Of a stretch of 64,000 nucleotides of DNA, positions 8,865 through 18,330 are shown in pieces. The stretch covers positions 1 through 64,000 of the forward strand of contig QALA01000065.1 in assembly GCA_003343565.1 (NCBI GenBank), given 5' to 3'. The notes beneath the pieces were generated by a model. The model saw only the letters and a program-made list of their open reading frames with translations. It searched no databases and had not been told where the DNA came from. A program made the translations under genes and the position numbers. Within the stretch, counting starts at the first letter, position 1. Each line of letters opens with the position of its first letter. The stretch is from Verrucomicrobiota bacterium (GTDB taxonomy: Bacteria > Verrucomicrobiota > Verrucomicrobiia > Opitutales > Intestinicryptomonadaceae).

Positions 8865-10040
8865 ATGACAGACAATTACGTGTTTTCTTCAGAATCGGTG
8901 GGCGAGGGGCACCCGGACAAGGTTGCCGACTACATTTCCGATAGCATTCTCGACGCCTGCCTTGAGCAGGACAAAAACAGCAGGGTCGCCTGCGAGACGC
9001 TCGTAAAGAGCAACTGCGTCGTCATAGCGGGCGAAATAACCACGAAAGCCAAGCTCGACTACGAGAAAATCGTCCGCAACGCCATACGCGAAATAGGCTA
9101 CGTAAACGAAGACGACATCTTTCACGCGGACCACATATTTCTGACCAACCTTCTGACGCGCCAGTCGCCGGACATAGCGCAGGGCGTCGACGCCCGCAAG
9201 GCGAGGGGGAAAAAGACCGCCGAACAGGGCGCGGGAGACCAGGGAATAATGTTCGGATACGCAACGAACGAAACTCCCGAATACATGCCGGCGCCGATAA
9301 TGTTCGCGCACCGCATACTCACCGAGCTCGCCAAACAGCGCAAGAGCGGCAAAGGCCCGAAGTGGCTGCGCCCGGACTGCAAGAGCCAGGTGGCGGTAGC
9401 CTACGAGAACGGCAGGCCGGCGTACATAGAAAACGTCGTCGTCTCCACGCAGCACGCGTCGGGGGTAGACCACAAGGAGATTGAAAAGTACATCGTCGAG
9501 AAGGTCGTCAAGAAAGTGCTTCCGAAGAGGCTGGTGACCGGCAAGACCGCGTTTTTCGTCAATCCGACGGGAAATTTCGTAATCGGCGGCCCGCAGGGGG
9601 ACTCCGGATTGACCGGCAGAAAAATCATAGTCGACTCATACGGCGGAACGGGAAGGCACGGCGGGGGCGCGTTCTCCGGAAAGGATCCGAGCAAGGTCGA
9701 CCGCTCCGCGGCCTACATGTGCCGCTGGGTCGCAAAGAACGTCGTCGCCGCGGGGCTTGCCGACAAGTGCGAAATTCAGGTCGCCTACGCCATAGGATAC
9801 CCGCAGCCCCTGAGCATCGCCATCGAGACTTTCGGAACCGGAAAGGCGGACGAGGGAACAATAGAAAAGGCCGTCCGCAAGATCTTCAGCTTCAAGCCGG
9901 CGGACATAATATCCCAACTTGATTTGCTGCGCCCGATTTACAGAAAGACAACCAACTACGGCCACTTCACGAAATCCGACCTTCCGTGGGAACGCACAAA
10001 CATGGCCGCAAAGTTGCGCGCGGCCTGCGGCCTGAAGTAG
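8865..10040 (+). CDS. metK: S-adenosylmethionine synthetase
   Basis: Makes SAM from methionine and ATP. The 391-residue protein has GHPDKVAD (residues 15-22), the ATP-binding GAGDQGIMFGYA, and the phosphate-binding GGGAFSGKDPSKVDRSAAY loop; length is normal. I chose the ATG at 8865, where homology begins (MTDNYVFSSESV). It lies 39 bp upstream of ahcY, so the two genes form a methyl-cycle operon: SAM made here is converted to SAH by methyltransferases and then hydrolysed by AhcY. Confidence 0.97.
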   Translation: MTDNYVFSSESVGEGHPDKVADYISDSILDACLEQDKNSRVACETLVKSNCVVIAGEITTKAKLDYEKIVRNAIREIGYVNEDDIFHADHIFLTNLLTRQSPDIAQGVDARKARGKKTAEQGAGDQGIMFGYATNETPEYMPAPIMFAHRILTELAKQRKSGKGPKWLRPDCKSQVAVAYENGRPAYIENVVVSTQHASGVDHKEIEKYIVEKVVKKVLPKRLVTGKTAFFVNPTGNFVIGGPQGDSGLTGRKIIVDSYGGTGRHGGGAFSGKDPSKVDRSAAYMCRWVAKNVVAAGLADKCEIQVAYAIGYPQPLSIAIETFGTGKADEGTIEKAVRKIFSFKPADIISQLDLLRPIYRKTTNYGHFTKSDLPWERTNMAAKLRAACGLK

Positions 10041-10079
10041 GGGCTCTTCGCCGCAATCGACAAGAATCTTTCGACAAAA

Positions 10080-11486
10080 ATGAAAAACGATTTTAAAGTT
10101 GCCGACCTCTCGCTTGCGGCGTGGGGCAGGAAGGAAATAGAAATCGCCGAGGCCGAAATGCCGGGCCTTATGGCGATACGCCGAAAATACGCCCCGAAAA
10201 AGCCGCTCGACGGCGTGCGCGTAAGCGGCTCGCTCCACATGACGATTCAGACGGCGGTACTCATAGAAACCCTGAAGGCTCTCGGCGCGGATGTCCGCTG
10301 GGCCAGCTGCAACATTTTTTCCACGCAAGACCACGCTGCGGCCGCCGTCGCAAAGGCGGGGGTCTCCGTGTTCGCATGGAAGGGCGAATCCATAGAGGAG
10401 TACTGGGACTGCACTTTGCGCGCCCTCACGTGGCCTGACGGCAGGGGCCCGCAACTGATAGTCGACGACGGCGGAGACGCAACGCTCCTTATACACAAGG
10501 GATACGAATTGGAGGAGGGCGACGATTGGGTCTTCCAACCCGCCTCGAACCTCGAAGAAAAGGCGATTAAGAACCTCTTGAAGAAAGTCCGCAAGGCGGA
10601 CAAGAGCCACTGGCACAAGGTTGTAGCCGAATTGGCGGGGGTCTCGGAGGAAACCACCACAGGCGTGCACCGCCTCTATCAGCGCGCGGCGGCGGGCAAG
10701 CTTCTGTTCCCTGCAATCAATGTCAACGACTCCGTCACAAAGAGCAAGTTTGACAACGTGTACGGCTGCCGCGAATCCCTCGTGGACGGAATCAAGCGCG
10801 CAACGGACGTGATGATTGCCGGCAAAACCGCGCTCGTGTGCGGATACGGCGACGTCGGCAAGGGCTGCGTCCAGGCTCTCAAAGGCCTTGGAGCGACGAT
10901 TTTGGTTTCCGAAATCGATCCCATTTGCGCGCTTCAGGCGGCGATGGAGGGCTACCGCGTGGTGCGCGTGGAGGACGCTTTGAATACGGCCGACATCTAC
11001 GTGACGACCACCGGCAACTGCGACGTCATCACGCTCGACCACATGGCGAAAATGAAGGATCAGGCAATACTTTGCAACATAGGGCACTTCGACAGCGAAA
11101 TTCAGGTGTCCGCGCTGCAAGAATGCAAGGGGGTCAAGCGTGTAAATATAAAGCCGCAAGTCGACAGGTACACCTTCCCCGACGGGCACTCCATATTTCT
11201 CCTTGCGGAAGGCAGGCTCGTCAACCTCGGCTGCGCGACGGGGCACCCGTCGTTCGTCATGAGCAACTCCTTCAGCAACCAGACGCTCGCGCAAATGGAC
11301 TTGTGGAAAAACCGCGGCAAATACGCCAACAAAGTTTACGTGCTGCCGAAAAAACTCGACGAGGAGGTCGCGCGCCTGCACCTGCAAAAGCTCGGCGCGC
11401 GACTGACGAAACTCACAAAGAAACAGGCCGACTACATCGGAGTAAAGCCCGAAGGCCCGTACAAGCCGGATTTCTATCGTTATTAA
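10080..11486 (+). CDS. ahcY: Adenosylhomocysteinase (S-adenosylhomocysteine hydrolase)
   Basis: Reversible NAD-dependent hydrolysis of SAH to adenosine and homocysteine, relieving product inhibition of methyltransferases. The 468-residue protein shows the substrate domain with LHMTIQTAVL (52-61) and SCNIFSTQDHAAAA (76-89). The NAD-binding motif GYGDVGKG is at 255-262, and the C-terminus ends in KPDFYRY, which in this family contributes to the NAD site of the neighbouring subunit. The longer insert form (about 465 rather than 430 residues) is common in bacteria. Co-transcribed with metK. Confidence 0.97.
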   Translation: MKNDFKVADLSLAAWGRKEIEIAEAEMPGLMAIRRKYAPKKPLDGVRVSGSLHMTIQTAVLIETLKALGADVRWASCNIFSTQDHAAAAVAKAGVSVFAWKGESIEEYWDCTLRALTWPDGRGPQLIVDDGGDATLLIHKGYELEEGDDWVFQPASNLEEKAIKNLLKKVRKADKSHWHKVVAELAGVSEETTTGVHRLYQRAAAGKLLFPAINVNDSVTKSKFDNVYGCRESLVDGIKRATDVMIAGKTALVCGYGDVGKGCVQALKGLGATILVSEIDPICALQAAMEGYRVVRVEDALNTADIYVTTTGNCDVITLDHMAKMKDQAILCNIGHFDSEIQVSALQECKGVKRVNIKPQVDRYTFPDGHSIFLLAEGRLVNLGCATGHPSFVMSNSFSNQTLAQMDLWKNRGKYANKVYVLPKKLDEEVARLHLQKLGARLTKLTKKQADYIGVKPEGPYKPDFYRY

Positions 11487-11505
11487 TCTCCATCGGAAAA
11501 ATACC

Positions 11506-12342
11506 ATGAAAAAACTCATAGCATCAGCCTTTGCCGCGGCGGCGGCACTGTTTTCGGCACACGCACAGGACGGGGTATTCCCAATGCAGTCGTTCTACAA
11601 CCCTTCTTTGGAATACCTGCACGCGTCGGCGTCGGTAGGGTTTGAGTCGCAATACGTATTCCGCGGAGAAAAGCTGGCAAATTGCAGCATACAGCCGCAG
11701 GTCGAGCTGCTCTATCCGGTGGCCGGCTTCGACATTACGGGCGGCGCATGGTTCAACGCCCCGCTGTACGGCTCAAAGTACGACGATCTCTCGGAACTCG
11801 ACCTCTATGCGGACGTCGCATACAAGTATAAATCCTTCACGGTAAAGGCCGGCTACATATACTACTGGTACACGTCGGGCGCAGGCCCCAACAAACGCTC
11901 GAACGACATGGAAGTCTATGGCGGAATATCGTTCGACACGGCCGCATACATGTTTGGAGACATAAACTTGAATCCGTCGCTCTTCTACTTCTACAACTGG
12001 GTTTTGAATCAGCAGACTGTTGAGCTGTCGTTCTCCTACGATTTTGAAATAGGCGAACTGATTGCGGGCTGGTCGAAGCTCAAGATGCCGATAGGCTTGT
12101 ACAGCGGATACGTGTCGGCCGGCGACAAGGGCAGGAACGGTGAAGGCGTCTCGTACTTCTACTACGGGGTGCAGGTGGATTTGGCTTACGAATTGACGCC
12201 GTTTTGCACAATCAGCGGCGGCGTGCGCTGGTCGCAGCGTTCCGGCGGGGAGGACTTCGACTACTTCCGCCTGACCCAATATCCGCTGAACGGGGCCGAG
12301 AGCAACATATGGTTTGGCGGCCGCATATCCTTCGGATTCTAA
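11506..12342 (+). CDS. TorF-like outer-membrane beta-barrel (putative porin)
   Basis: A 278-residue secreted protein with a Sec signal peptide (residues 1-20, AHA/Q cleavage). The rest has alternating aromatic beta-strands and ends in GGRISFGF, the C-terminal phenylalanine signature of outer-membrane barrels. The start of the mature part (SASVGFESQYVFRGEKL) matches the family named 'TorF family putative porin' in other Gram-negatives. The transported substrate is unknown. It starts 19 bp after ahcY, so it may share that transcript; a functional link to the methyl cycle is not evident. Confidence 0.75.
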   Translation: MKKLIASAFAAAAALFSAHAQDGVFPMQSFYNPSLEYLHASASVGFESQYVFRGEKLANCSIQPQVELLYPVAGFDITGGAWFNAPLYGSKYDDLSELDLYADVAYKYKSFTVKAGYIYYWYTSGAGPNKRSNDMEVYGGISFDTAAYMFGDINLNPSLFYFYNWVLNQQTVELSFSYDFEIGELIAGWSKLKMPIGLYSGYVSAGDKGRNGEGVSYFYYGVQVDLAYELTPFCTISGGVRWSQRSGGEDFDYFRLTQYPLNGAESNIWFGGRISFGF

Positions 12343-12362
12343 ACCGTTTTGCAAAAGCCCAA

Positions 12363-12389
12363 ATTCCGCAAAATTAAAATTTGCGGAAT
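12363..12389 (+). terminator. Hairpin just after the porin gene
   Basis: A perfect 10-bp stem (ATTCCGCAAA / TTTGCGGAAT) with a 7-nt loop, 20 bp after the stop. No T tract follows, so the function is uncertain. Confidence 0.4.
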
Positions 12390-12434
12390 CGAAAAAAATC
12401 CGCGCGCATTCCGCGCGCCGAAAATACCGACGGG

Positions 12435-12471
12435 GCGCTTCATTGAAAGATGAAGCGCTTTGTCGATTTTT
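12435..12471 (+). terminator. Terminator-like hairpin downstream of the porin
   Basis: GCGCTTCAT and ATGAAGCGC form a perfect 9-bp stem with a 6-nt loop (12435-12458). A T-run follows at 12467-12471. It is a likely end of the metK-ahcY-porin transcript. The remaining intergenic DNA up to the tRNA (about 800 bp) shows no gene. Confidence 0.5.
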
Positions 12472-13287
12472 AAGACCGGAAAAATATTGCGGAGGCGGAG
12501 GCGCGAAAGAGATTTCGCCGCATTTAAAGGGATTGTAAAAAATCGAATTTTAGGGCTTGGGATTTCAAAGATTTTTCGGCCGAATTTCAAAACAGGACAA
12601 TATTCGATTTCCCGAAAGGGGAAAGAATTTCAAACGTTCACTCCTTAGGCCGCGCGCCGAAACAGACAAAATATACGCAAGAATTTCCCGCGCTTTTTTG
12701 CCGCGAGAGGATAAAAAAACGATATTTTCAATTCCGTTGCCGCTCCTCAAAGCCGCTCCATTGTCAGGTTCGGCACACCCCCCAGAAAAAATGCTACGCA
12801 AACGGAAACGTTTGCCAAATTCCGCTTCGCTTTTGCAAAATCAAATTTTGCGATAAACCGAATTTTGCGATGCGACGCTTTTCAACCCAATGCGCAACGG
12901 ACGCCGGCCGACTTTCCAAAATGTTTAGATAAAATTCGGACAATAAAATGCCGCCGGCACATTCTCCAAAATGCCGCCAAAAATCCCGCGGCCAAACGGC
13001 GCCCCGCCCTTGCCGCAACGAACAAAATCGGATTCAAAATCGCAATAAGCCGCTTAAATTTAATGGTAATCCGCCGCATGAAATTCGTCCTGCCGCAACC
13101 GCCAACACTTGGACGGCAAATTTGCCAAAGCTGAAACTTCGCGCCCCGAAAGGCTTAAATTAACGCCCGAAATTCGGGGCAAAATCAACTCAGGCCGTAC
13201 AAAAAATCCAAAAATTGCCTGCGATTGGCCAAAAAATATTGACAATCGGAACTGCCCGCGCATAGTCAAAAATATTATTAATGGTGA

Positions 13288-13362
<75 letters not shown>

Positions 13363-13369
13363 TTGGAAT

Positions 13370-13407
13370 GGTCGCATTTCTTTTTTTAGAAGTGCGGCCT
13401 TTTTTTT
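13370..13407 (+). terminator. Rho-independent terminator of tRNA-Asn
   Basis: A 12-bp stem with two G-T pairs (GGTCGCATTTCT / AGAAGTGCGGCC) is followed by eight T residues, 7 bp after the tRNA. Excellent form. Confidence 0.88.
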
Positions 13408-14146
13408 GAGAACATATGGTTTGCGTTTCGCGCGCGCAGACATTGGAAATTGATTTTGGCAAACAAGTATCGCTACTGCAAAAAATCTACACCCTCACGC
13501 ATGTTGAATACGCTTCGGTCGTGGATTTTTATTCCCGTTTCTTCGCGCGAACTCATTGTTTCAGTTTGCGCATGAACGGAGAGCGCAGACATTTGCGTTT
13601 CGAACGTTCAACCATTGGAATCGCCCGTTTTTCCGCCTGCTTAAAGGGATTGCGGGTTTTTTCATTTTCCCGGCATGCGTTAATGCGATTTGCGCAAGTG
13701 CGAAAATTTTACGCAAATTTTTGGCCGATTCCTACCCGTCTTCACAGGCGCGATAAAGCCGCAATAAAGTCTGCGCGCCGGCGCATGAAAGGAGGGAAAG
13801 TCAAAAGCCCGCGATATGAGCCGTTGGAACAAAACCGGCTTGCGCGCGGCGGTATTTTTCGCCCGTTGGCAGAGTTTTTTCTCTGCCCAAAAAACGACAA
13901 TCGGCGCAAACCTCTTTTTTATTTTCGTCTTTTTCCTTCCGCATGCGGAATCTTTCGCGCCCCGCGCAAATCCCCGCGCAGACTTTAACGGGCAACGCAA
14001 GGCGCGCCGCACCAATCTCTACCGAATCAAAACCATCGCGCAAATCCCGACCGCGCCAATCCCGAATTTCACAATGCCCCTGCGGCGCCCCGCATTCAGC
14101 CCGCGCAGCGCGCTTTTTCTACTTTACAAGCGGCCCGTTTTCAATA
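13408..14146. other. Intergenic region between tRNA-Asn and the polysaccharide genes
   Basis: About 740 bp. Open frames exist (one of 190 codons), but they are low-complexity, basic and lack a ribosome site, so I do not call a gene. I looked for a repeat of the tRNA 3' end that would mark an integrated element and saw none nearby. Confidence 0.4.
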
Positions 14147-15541
14147 ATGAATGAATCGCATAATAATATGTCTTTTAACGCGATAATAGCCAAAATTGGA
14201 ACGCTGACAGCAATAATCTTTACTGTCCTTCAATGTATCGGCTTTTTGATAAACGCGCGCATTCCGATGGAGTCGATATTGATCGGCGCGGCGGTAATAC
14301 CCATCAGGCTGTTTTATCTGTCAAGAATGTCGGATATCAGCAAGAATATGGCGCGCTATATCCTGTGGGTCAGCTGGGACCTTTCGCTGATAGTGGTGCC
14401 GACGCTCATGTTCGACTATTACACTGCCGGAACGTACATGAACATGAACGGCGTCACTTTCATGTACAATGTAAGCGACGTGTCGTTCTGCATAAACATC
14501 GGCACATACACGATGATGCTGACGTTCCTGGCCTCGGTTTGGTGCAAAAACGAAAAGACTCCGAATTTCGACTATTTTCTGAAGGCGTCCAAAACGGGAT
14601 TTTACGCGACGATAGCCGGAGTCGTGGCGCTGAACGTCGTCGCGCTGGCGATAGTAAAGATTTTCGGCTTGGGAACGCTCGGCGAGCAGGCGGTTCTGCT
14701 GCCCTACAAACTTACCGCCATCACGAATTTCTTTGCCTACGGAATTGCGCCGTTCATTCAAATTTTCATTTTGGACGCCATGTGCAAGCGCAAGATAAAC
14801 GTTCTTGTCCCGATAGGAATAATAATGGCGCTCAGCGTTCTGACGGCGTACGTATCGCTGTCGAAGGGCGCGCTAATCAAGCCGGTTGTCATCATAGCGG
14901 TGTACGTGATAATGACGAAGCGCCTGAGCGCCGGATTTGTCTACTTCAGCCTTGCCCTGTGCCTCATAGCGTTCGTGATGGCGAGCTTTCTCGGCGCGTA
15001 TCGGGATTCGAAAAAGACGATTTACAAAGAGAGTCTTACGTCCGCCGGAATGGGATATTCCGCAATGGAGTACGTTCACAGGATATTCACCGACGGCCAC
15101 ATGTTCATAAAGCTGAACTCCATCATGGGGCAGGAGGAGCTCTTTAGCTCGCTGAAGCACTACAACTACGACGTCACCGCCTTTCACACCTACGGAATCG
15201 ACCAAACTCCGCACCACGCAATGCACAGCTCCGGCTGCGTCACTCTTCCCGGCGCGTACATGTTCGGATACCCGTTCTATACCTTCATCGTGATATTCAT
15301 ATCCCTGTTCGTGCTATATATCGATTACGGATTTCCGCGATCCAAGGGCATGCTGGCGTCCACGATGATGCGCGTATTTTTCGCATATTATTTCGGAAAG
15401 TACATACTGCCGATGATGCTGCTCGAATTTTCGACAAAGCTTTACAACGGCGTCTATAACAGCGCGCTTTATCTATTGCTGCTGATACTCTGTTTCGTGT
15501 TCTACCTTAAGTTCTTCTGCGTAAAAAAGAGGACGGAATAG
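14147..15541 (+). CDS. Multi-pass membrane protein, probable O-antigen/polysaccharide repeat-unit polymerase
   Basis: A 464-residue protein with about 10-12 hydrophobic helices and a long non-membrane segment near residues 300-375 (HNYDVTAFHTYGIDQTPHH). This is the layout of Wzy-type polymerases, which join lipid-linked repeat units at the periplasmic face. Sequence is poorly conserved in this group, so the call rests on topology and on being followed by a flippase 5 bp downstream. The start is either the ATG at 14147 or the one at 14168; neither has a good ribosome site. The longer upstream frame is unlikely to be translated. Confidence 0.6.
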   Translation: MNESHNNMSFNAIIAKIGTLTAIIFTVLQCIGFLINARIPMESILIGAAVIPIRLFYLSRMSDISKNMARYILWVSWDLSLIVVPTLMFDYYTAGTYMNMNGVTFMYNVSDVSFCINIGTYTMMLTFLASVWCKNEKTPNFDYFLKASKTGFYATIAGVVALNVVALAIVKIFGLGTLGEQAVLLPYKLTAITNFFAYGIAPFIQIFILDAMCKRKINVLVPIGIIMALSVLTAYVSLSKGALIKPVVIIAVYVIMTKRLSAGFVYFSLALCLIAFVMASFLGAYRDSKKTIYKESLTSAGMGYSAMEYVHRIFTDGHMFIKLNSIMGQEELFSSLKHYNYDVTAFHTYGIDQTPHHAMHSSGCVTLPGAYMFGYPFYTFIVIFISLFVLYIDYGFPRSKGMLASTMMRVFFAYYFGKYILPMMLLEFSTKLYNGVYNSALYLLLLILCFVFYLKFFCVKKRTE

Positions 15542-15546
15542 TTCCC

Positions 15547-17094
15547 ATGGATACGGAGAACGAAACCGCGCAATTCCGCGTGAGCGACAACAACCGGAGA
15601 ATGACGAAGAATACTCTGGTTTTGTACGTCAGGCTCATAGTCGTGATTGTGCTGAATCTGTTTTTGACAAGGCAGCTGGTGCTGATTCTCGGCATTGTCG
15701 ATTACGGAATCACCTGCCTGCTCGGCGACATAGTGACCCTGTTCTCCTTCCTCTCGAACACCATGGCGATAACGACGTCCCGCTACCTCAACATAGAGCT
15801 GGGAAGGGGCGACTTGGACAGAATGGCCAAGCTGTTTTCCATATCCGTAATCGCCTACATAATATTCGTCGCCGCGATTTTCATTGCGAGCGAAGCCGTG
15901 GGCACGGTCCTATTCTTCCACTACATAGACATTCCGGCCGAAAAGACGGTTCCGGCCTTCTATTTTTTCCAGTTTGCGCTGGCGGCGTTCGTGCTGAACA
16001 TATTGAGCATTCCGTATTACGCGTTTTTGATTTCGGTCGAGAACATGGGGGCGTACTCATACATAACCATTCTGGAAATAGTGATGAAGGTCGGGCTGGT
16101 CGCGCTGATGGGGATTGCGGGATTCGGAGAAAAGCTTCAGATATACGGAATCATACTCCTGGCCGCGGGGGCGGTAAAGCTGGCGCTCTATTTCGGCTAC
16201 TGCAACATAAAATACAAAGAGAGCAGGTTCGTGCGCTACTGGAGCGTTTCTGACTTCAAGGAGATTGTCGTGTTCGGCGGCTGGAATTTGTGGGGCAGCG
16301 TATCGGACATAGTGGTGTCGCATGTCAGGAGCATAATGCTGAACGGATTTTTCGGCTCCGTGGTGAACGCGGCCAACTCGATAGCCGTGCAGGTGTCCAC
16401 GGGGCTGTCCAGCTTCATGGGCAATTTCATGATAGCCACAAGGCCGCAAATAATAAAGTACTGGGGAGCCGGTGACAGAAAGAATTGCATGAAGCTCGCA
16501 TTCCAGTCCACAAAGCTGGGATACTTTCTCCTGCTGCTGATGATAGCGCCCATATACACAAACATAGAGTGGATTTTGAAAATCTGGCTTAAGACCTATC
16601 CGGGCGAGACGGTGATATTTACCAAGCTCTTTATGGCGCAGGTGCTGGTAAACGCGCTGTCGCTGTCGCTGATGACGCTTGCGCAGGCGTCGCGCAAAAT
16701 CGCGCTTTACCAGACGCTGATAGGCGTAATACTGCTGATGAACATTCCGATAGCCTATGCGGCTTTGAAACTCGGCTGCACGGCGCAGTTCGCAATTGCC
16801 ATAAGCGTCATATTGTGCGTGGTGTGCCTGTTTGCGCGCCTGGCGGTGCTGAGGTTTACGATACGCCTCGACGTGCGCGGCTTTCTGGTGTCGGTTGCGG
16901 TAAAGTGCGCGGCGGTCACCGCGGCGGCGTACGCGGCGTCGGTTGCGGTGAAGTTCGCGGTTCCGTGGAACATTCCGTCGATGGCTTTGGTCGGACTTGC
17001 GGTTGCGGGAATAATTTACTTTCTCGGAATGGACTCCTCCGAACGCGGCGCCGCAAACGCGTACGCGGCAAACATAATGCGCAAATTCATATGA
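15547..17094 (+). CDS. Polysaccharide flippase (Wzx/MVF-like)
   Basis: A 515-residue, 12-14-helix protein of the MOP exporter superfamily. The N-terminal part (NTLVLYVRLIVVIVLNLFLT, then LVLILGIVDYGI) matches polysaccharide flippases that move undecaprenyl-linked repeat units across the inner membrane. It lies between the putative polymerase and an iron-sulfur protein. Its TGA overlaps the next gene's ATG (ATGA), indicating translational coupling. Substrate unknown. Confidence 0.82.
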   Translation: MDTENETAQFRVSDNNRRMTKNTLVLYVRLIVVIVLNLFLTRQLVLILGIVDYGITCLLGDIVTLFSFLSNTMAITTSRYLNIELGRGDLDRMAKLFSISVIAYIIFVAAIFIASEAVGTVLFFHYIDIPAEKTVPAFYFFQFALAAFVLNILSIPYYAFLISVENMGAYSYITILEIVMKVGLVALMGIAGFGEKLQIYGIILLAAGAVKLALYFGYCNIKYKESRFVRYWSVSDFKEIVVFGGWNLWGSVSDIVVSHVRSIMLNGFFGSVVNAANSIAVQVSTGLSSFMGNFMIATRPQIIKYWGAGDRKNCMKLAFQSTKLGYFLLLLMIAPIYTNIEWILKIWLKTYPGETVIFTKLFMAQVLVNALSLSLMTLAQASRKIALYQTLIGVILLMNIPIAYAALKLGCTAQFAIAISVILCVVCLFARLAVLRFTIRLDVRGFLVSVAVKCAAVTAAAYAASVAVKFAVPWNIPSMALVGLAVAGIIYFLGMDSSERGAANAYAANIMRKFI

Positions 17095-18329
17095 TAGACT
17101 TCGGCGACAAATCCAAATGCTGCGGCTGTTCGGCATGCGTTGCCGCCTGCCCGAAAGACTGCCTGAAAATGGAGCCCGACGCCGAGGGATTCCTGTATGC
17201 TAAAGCGTCGAACGCGGCCGCATGCATACAGTGCGGATTGTGCGAAAAAGTCTGCCCTATGCGGAACGCCTCCGAATTTCCGCTCGCCCGTTTCGCATAC
17301 GCCGCGATTGCGGGGGACGAAAAGGCGCTGGCGCGCACGTCGTCAGGAGGCGGATTCTACGTGCTTGCCAAAGACGCGCTGGAATCCGAAGGGGGAGGAG
17401 TCGTGTTCGGGGCGGCATGGGACAAGTCCGCCTGGCGCGTCGTCCAAAAATCCGCCGACTCGTTGGAGGGCTTGGAGGACTTCCTCGGCAGCAAGTACGT
17501 CCAATCCGACCCGAAAGACACGCTTGCGCAGGCGCAAACGCTGTTGAACTCCGGCCGCCGCGTCCTGTACTCCGGAACGCCGTGCCAAATAAACGCCCTA
17601 AACCTCTTCCTACGGAAGAAGTACGACAATCTCACTACGGCGGCAGTGGCCTGCCACAGCGTTCCCTCCCCGGCGGTCTGGTCGGTTTTTCTGGAAAACT
17701 GCCGCCGAAAAAATTCCGATTCCGACATAAGGAACATCAGATTCAGAAAAAAGTACGAGACTAAATACTACGGAAAAAGCTGCATGGGATTCGCCGTGGA
17801 AACCGACGCGAAAGAATCGGAAAAAGCGCAGGACTATTGGAGCACTCCGTTCGGGAGAGCCTTTATCGGCGACCTCATTTCCCGCCCGTCGTGCGCCGAT
17901 TGCCCCGCCAAAGAAAGCAGGTGCTCGGCCGATTTCATAATCGCCGACTTCTGGGGCGCGAATTTTGAAGACCCGTCGCTGAATCCGCGGGCGGGGCTTT
18001 CGGCCATACTGCCAAACTCGCCTAAGGCCGAGGAGACGCTTGAGCGGCTCGCCGGCAAGTTTTCCCTCCTGAGGCGTTTTCCGTACGAAGCCGCCGCCAA
18101 GCATAACGAGGGAATCAGGCGCGCGCGCAGGCTGAATAAGGACAGGGACAAATTCTTCGCCGAATTTGCGCGCGCCCCGAACCCCCAAGCAAAATACAAA
18201 GTCCTGCTCAAGTGGACGACGCCGCCGTTAAGAACCCGCGCAAAGACAGCCCTGAAACGCTGCATTCGCGCGGTTCTTTTCAAGCTCGGACTTTGGAATG
18301 CCGCAAGAAAGCTGGCGGGCAAAAAGTAG
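17091..18329 (+). CDS. Coenzyme F420 hydrogenase/dehydrogenase beta-subunit-like iron-sulfur protein
   Basis: A 412-residue protein. The N-terminal ferredoxin domain has two 4Fe-4S motifs (C10, C13, C16, C20 and C45, C48, C51, C55), followed by FrhB N- and C-terminal type domains. These include the SSGGGFYVLAKDAL segment, SGTPCQINAL, the CADCPAKESRCSADF cysteine cluster and DFWG. In bacteria such proteins occur in polysaccharide clusters with pyruvyl transferases and are thought to perform a flavin-linked reduction; the actual reaction is unknown. The start ATG is fused to the flippase stop, and the gene ends 1 bp before the pyruvyl transferase. A much longer upstream reading of this frame is antisense-like shadow. 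Confidence 0.85.
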   Translation: MIDFGDKSKCCGCSACVAACPKDCLKMEPDAEGFLYAKASNAAACIQCGLCEKVCPMRNASEFPLARFAYAAIAGDEKALARTSSGGGFYVLAKDALESEGGGVVFGAAWDKSAWRVVQKSADSLEGLEDFLGSKYVQSDPKDTLAQAQTLLNSGRRVLYSGTPCQINALNLFLRKKYDNLTTAAVACHSVPSPAVWSVFLENCRRKNSDSDIRNIRFRKKYETKYYGKSCMGFAVETDAKESEKAQDYWSTPFGRAFIGDLISRPSCADCPAKESRCSADFIIADFWGANFEDPSLNPRAGLSAILPNSPKAEETLERLAGKFSLLRRFPYEAAAKHNEGIRRARRLNKDRDKFFAEFARAPNPQAKYKVLLKWTTPPLRTRAKTALKRCIRAVLFKLGLWNAARKLAGKK

Positions 18330-18330
18330 C

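Noticed and set aside
9636..11519. A 627-codon frame antisense to metK/ahcY
   Set aside because: Both sense genes are unambiguous; the antisense translation shows no family features.
13416..13988. A 190-codon ORF after tRNA-Asn, possibly an integrated element
   Set aside because: Low-complexity, no integrase features, no ribosome site, and no repeat of the tRNA end nearby.
16815..17090. Extended N-terminus of the FrhB-like protein
   Set aside because: That part overlaps the flippase in another frame; the ferredoxin domain begins right at the ATG at 17091.
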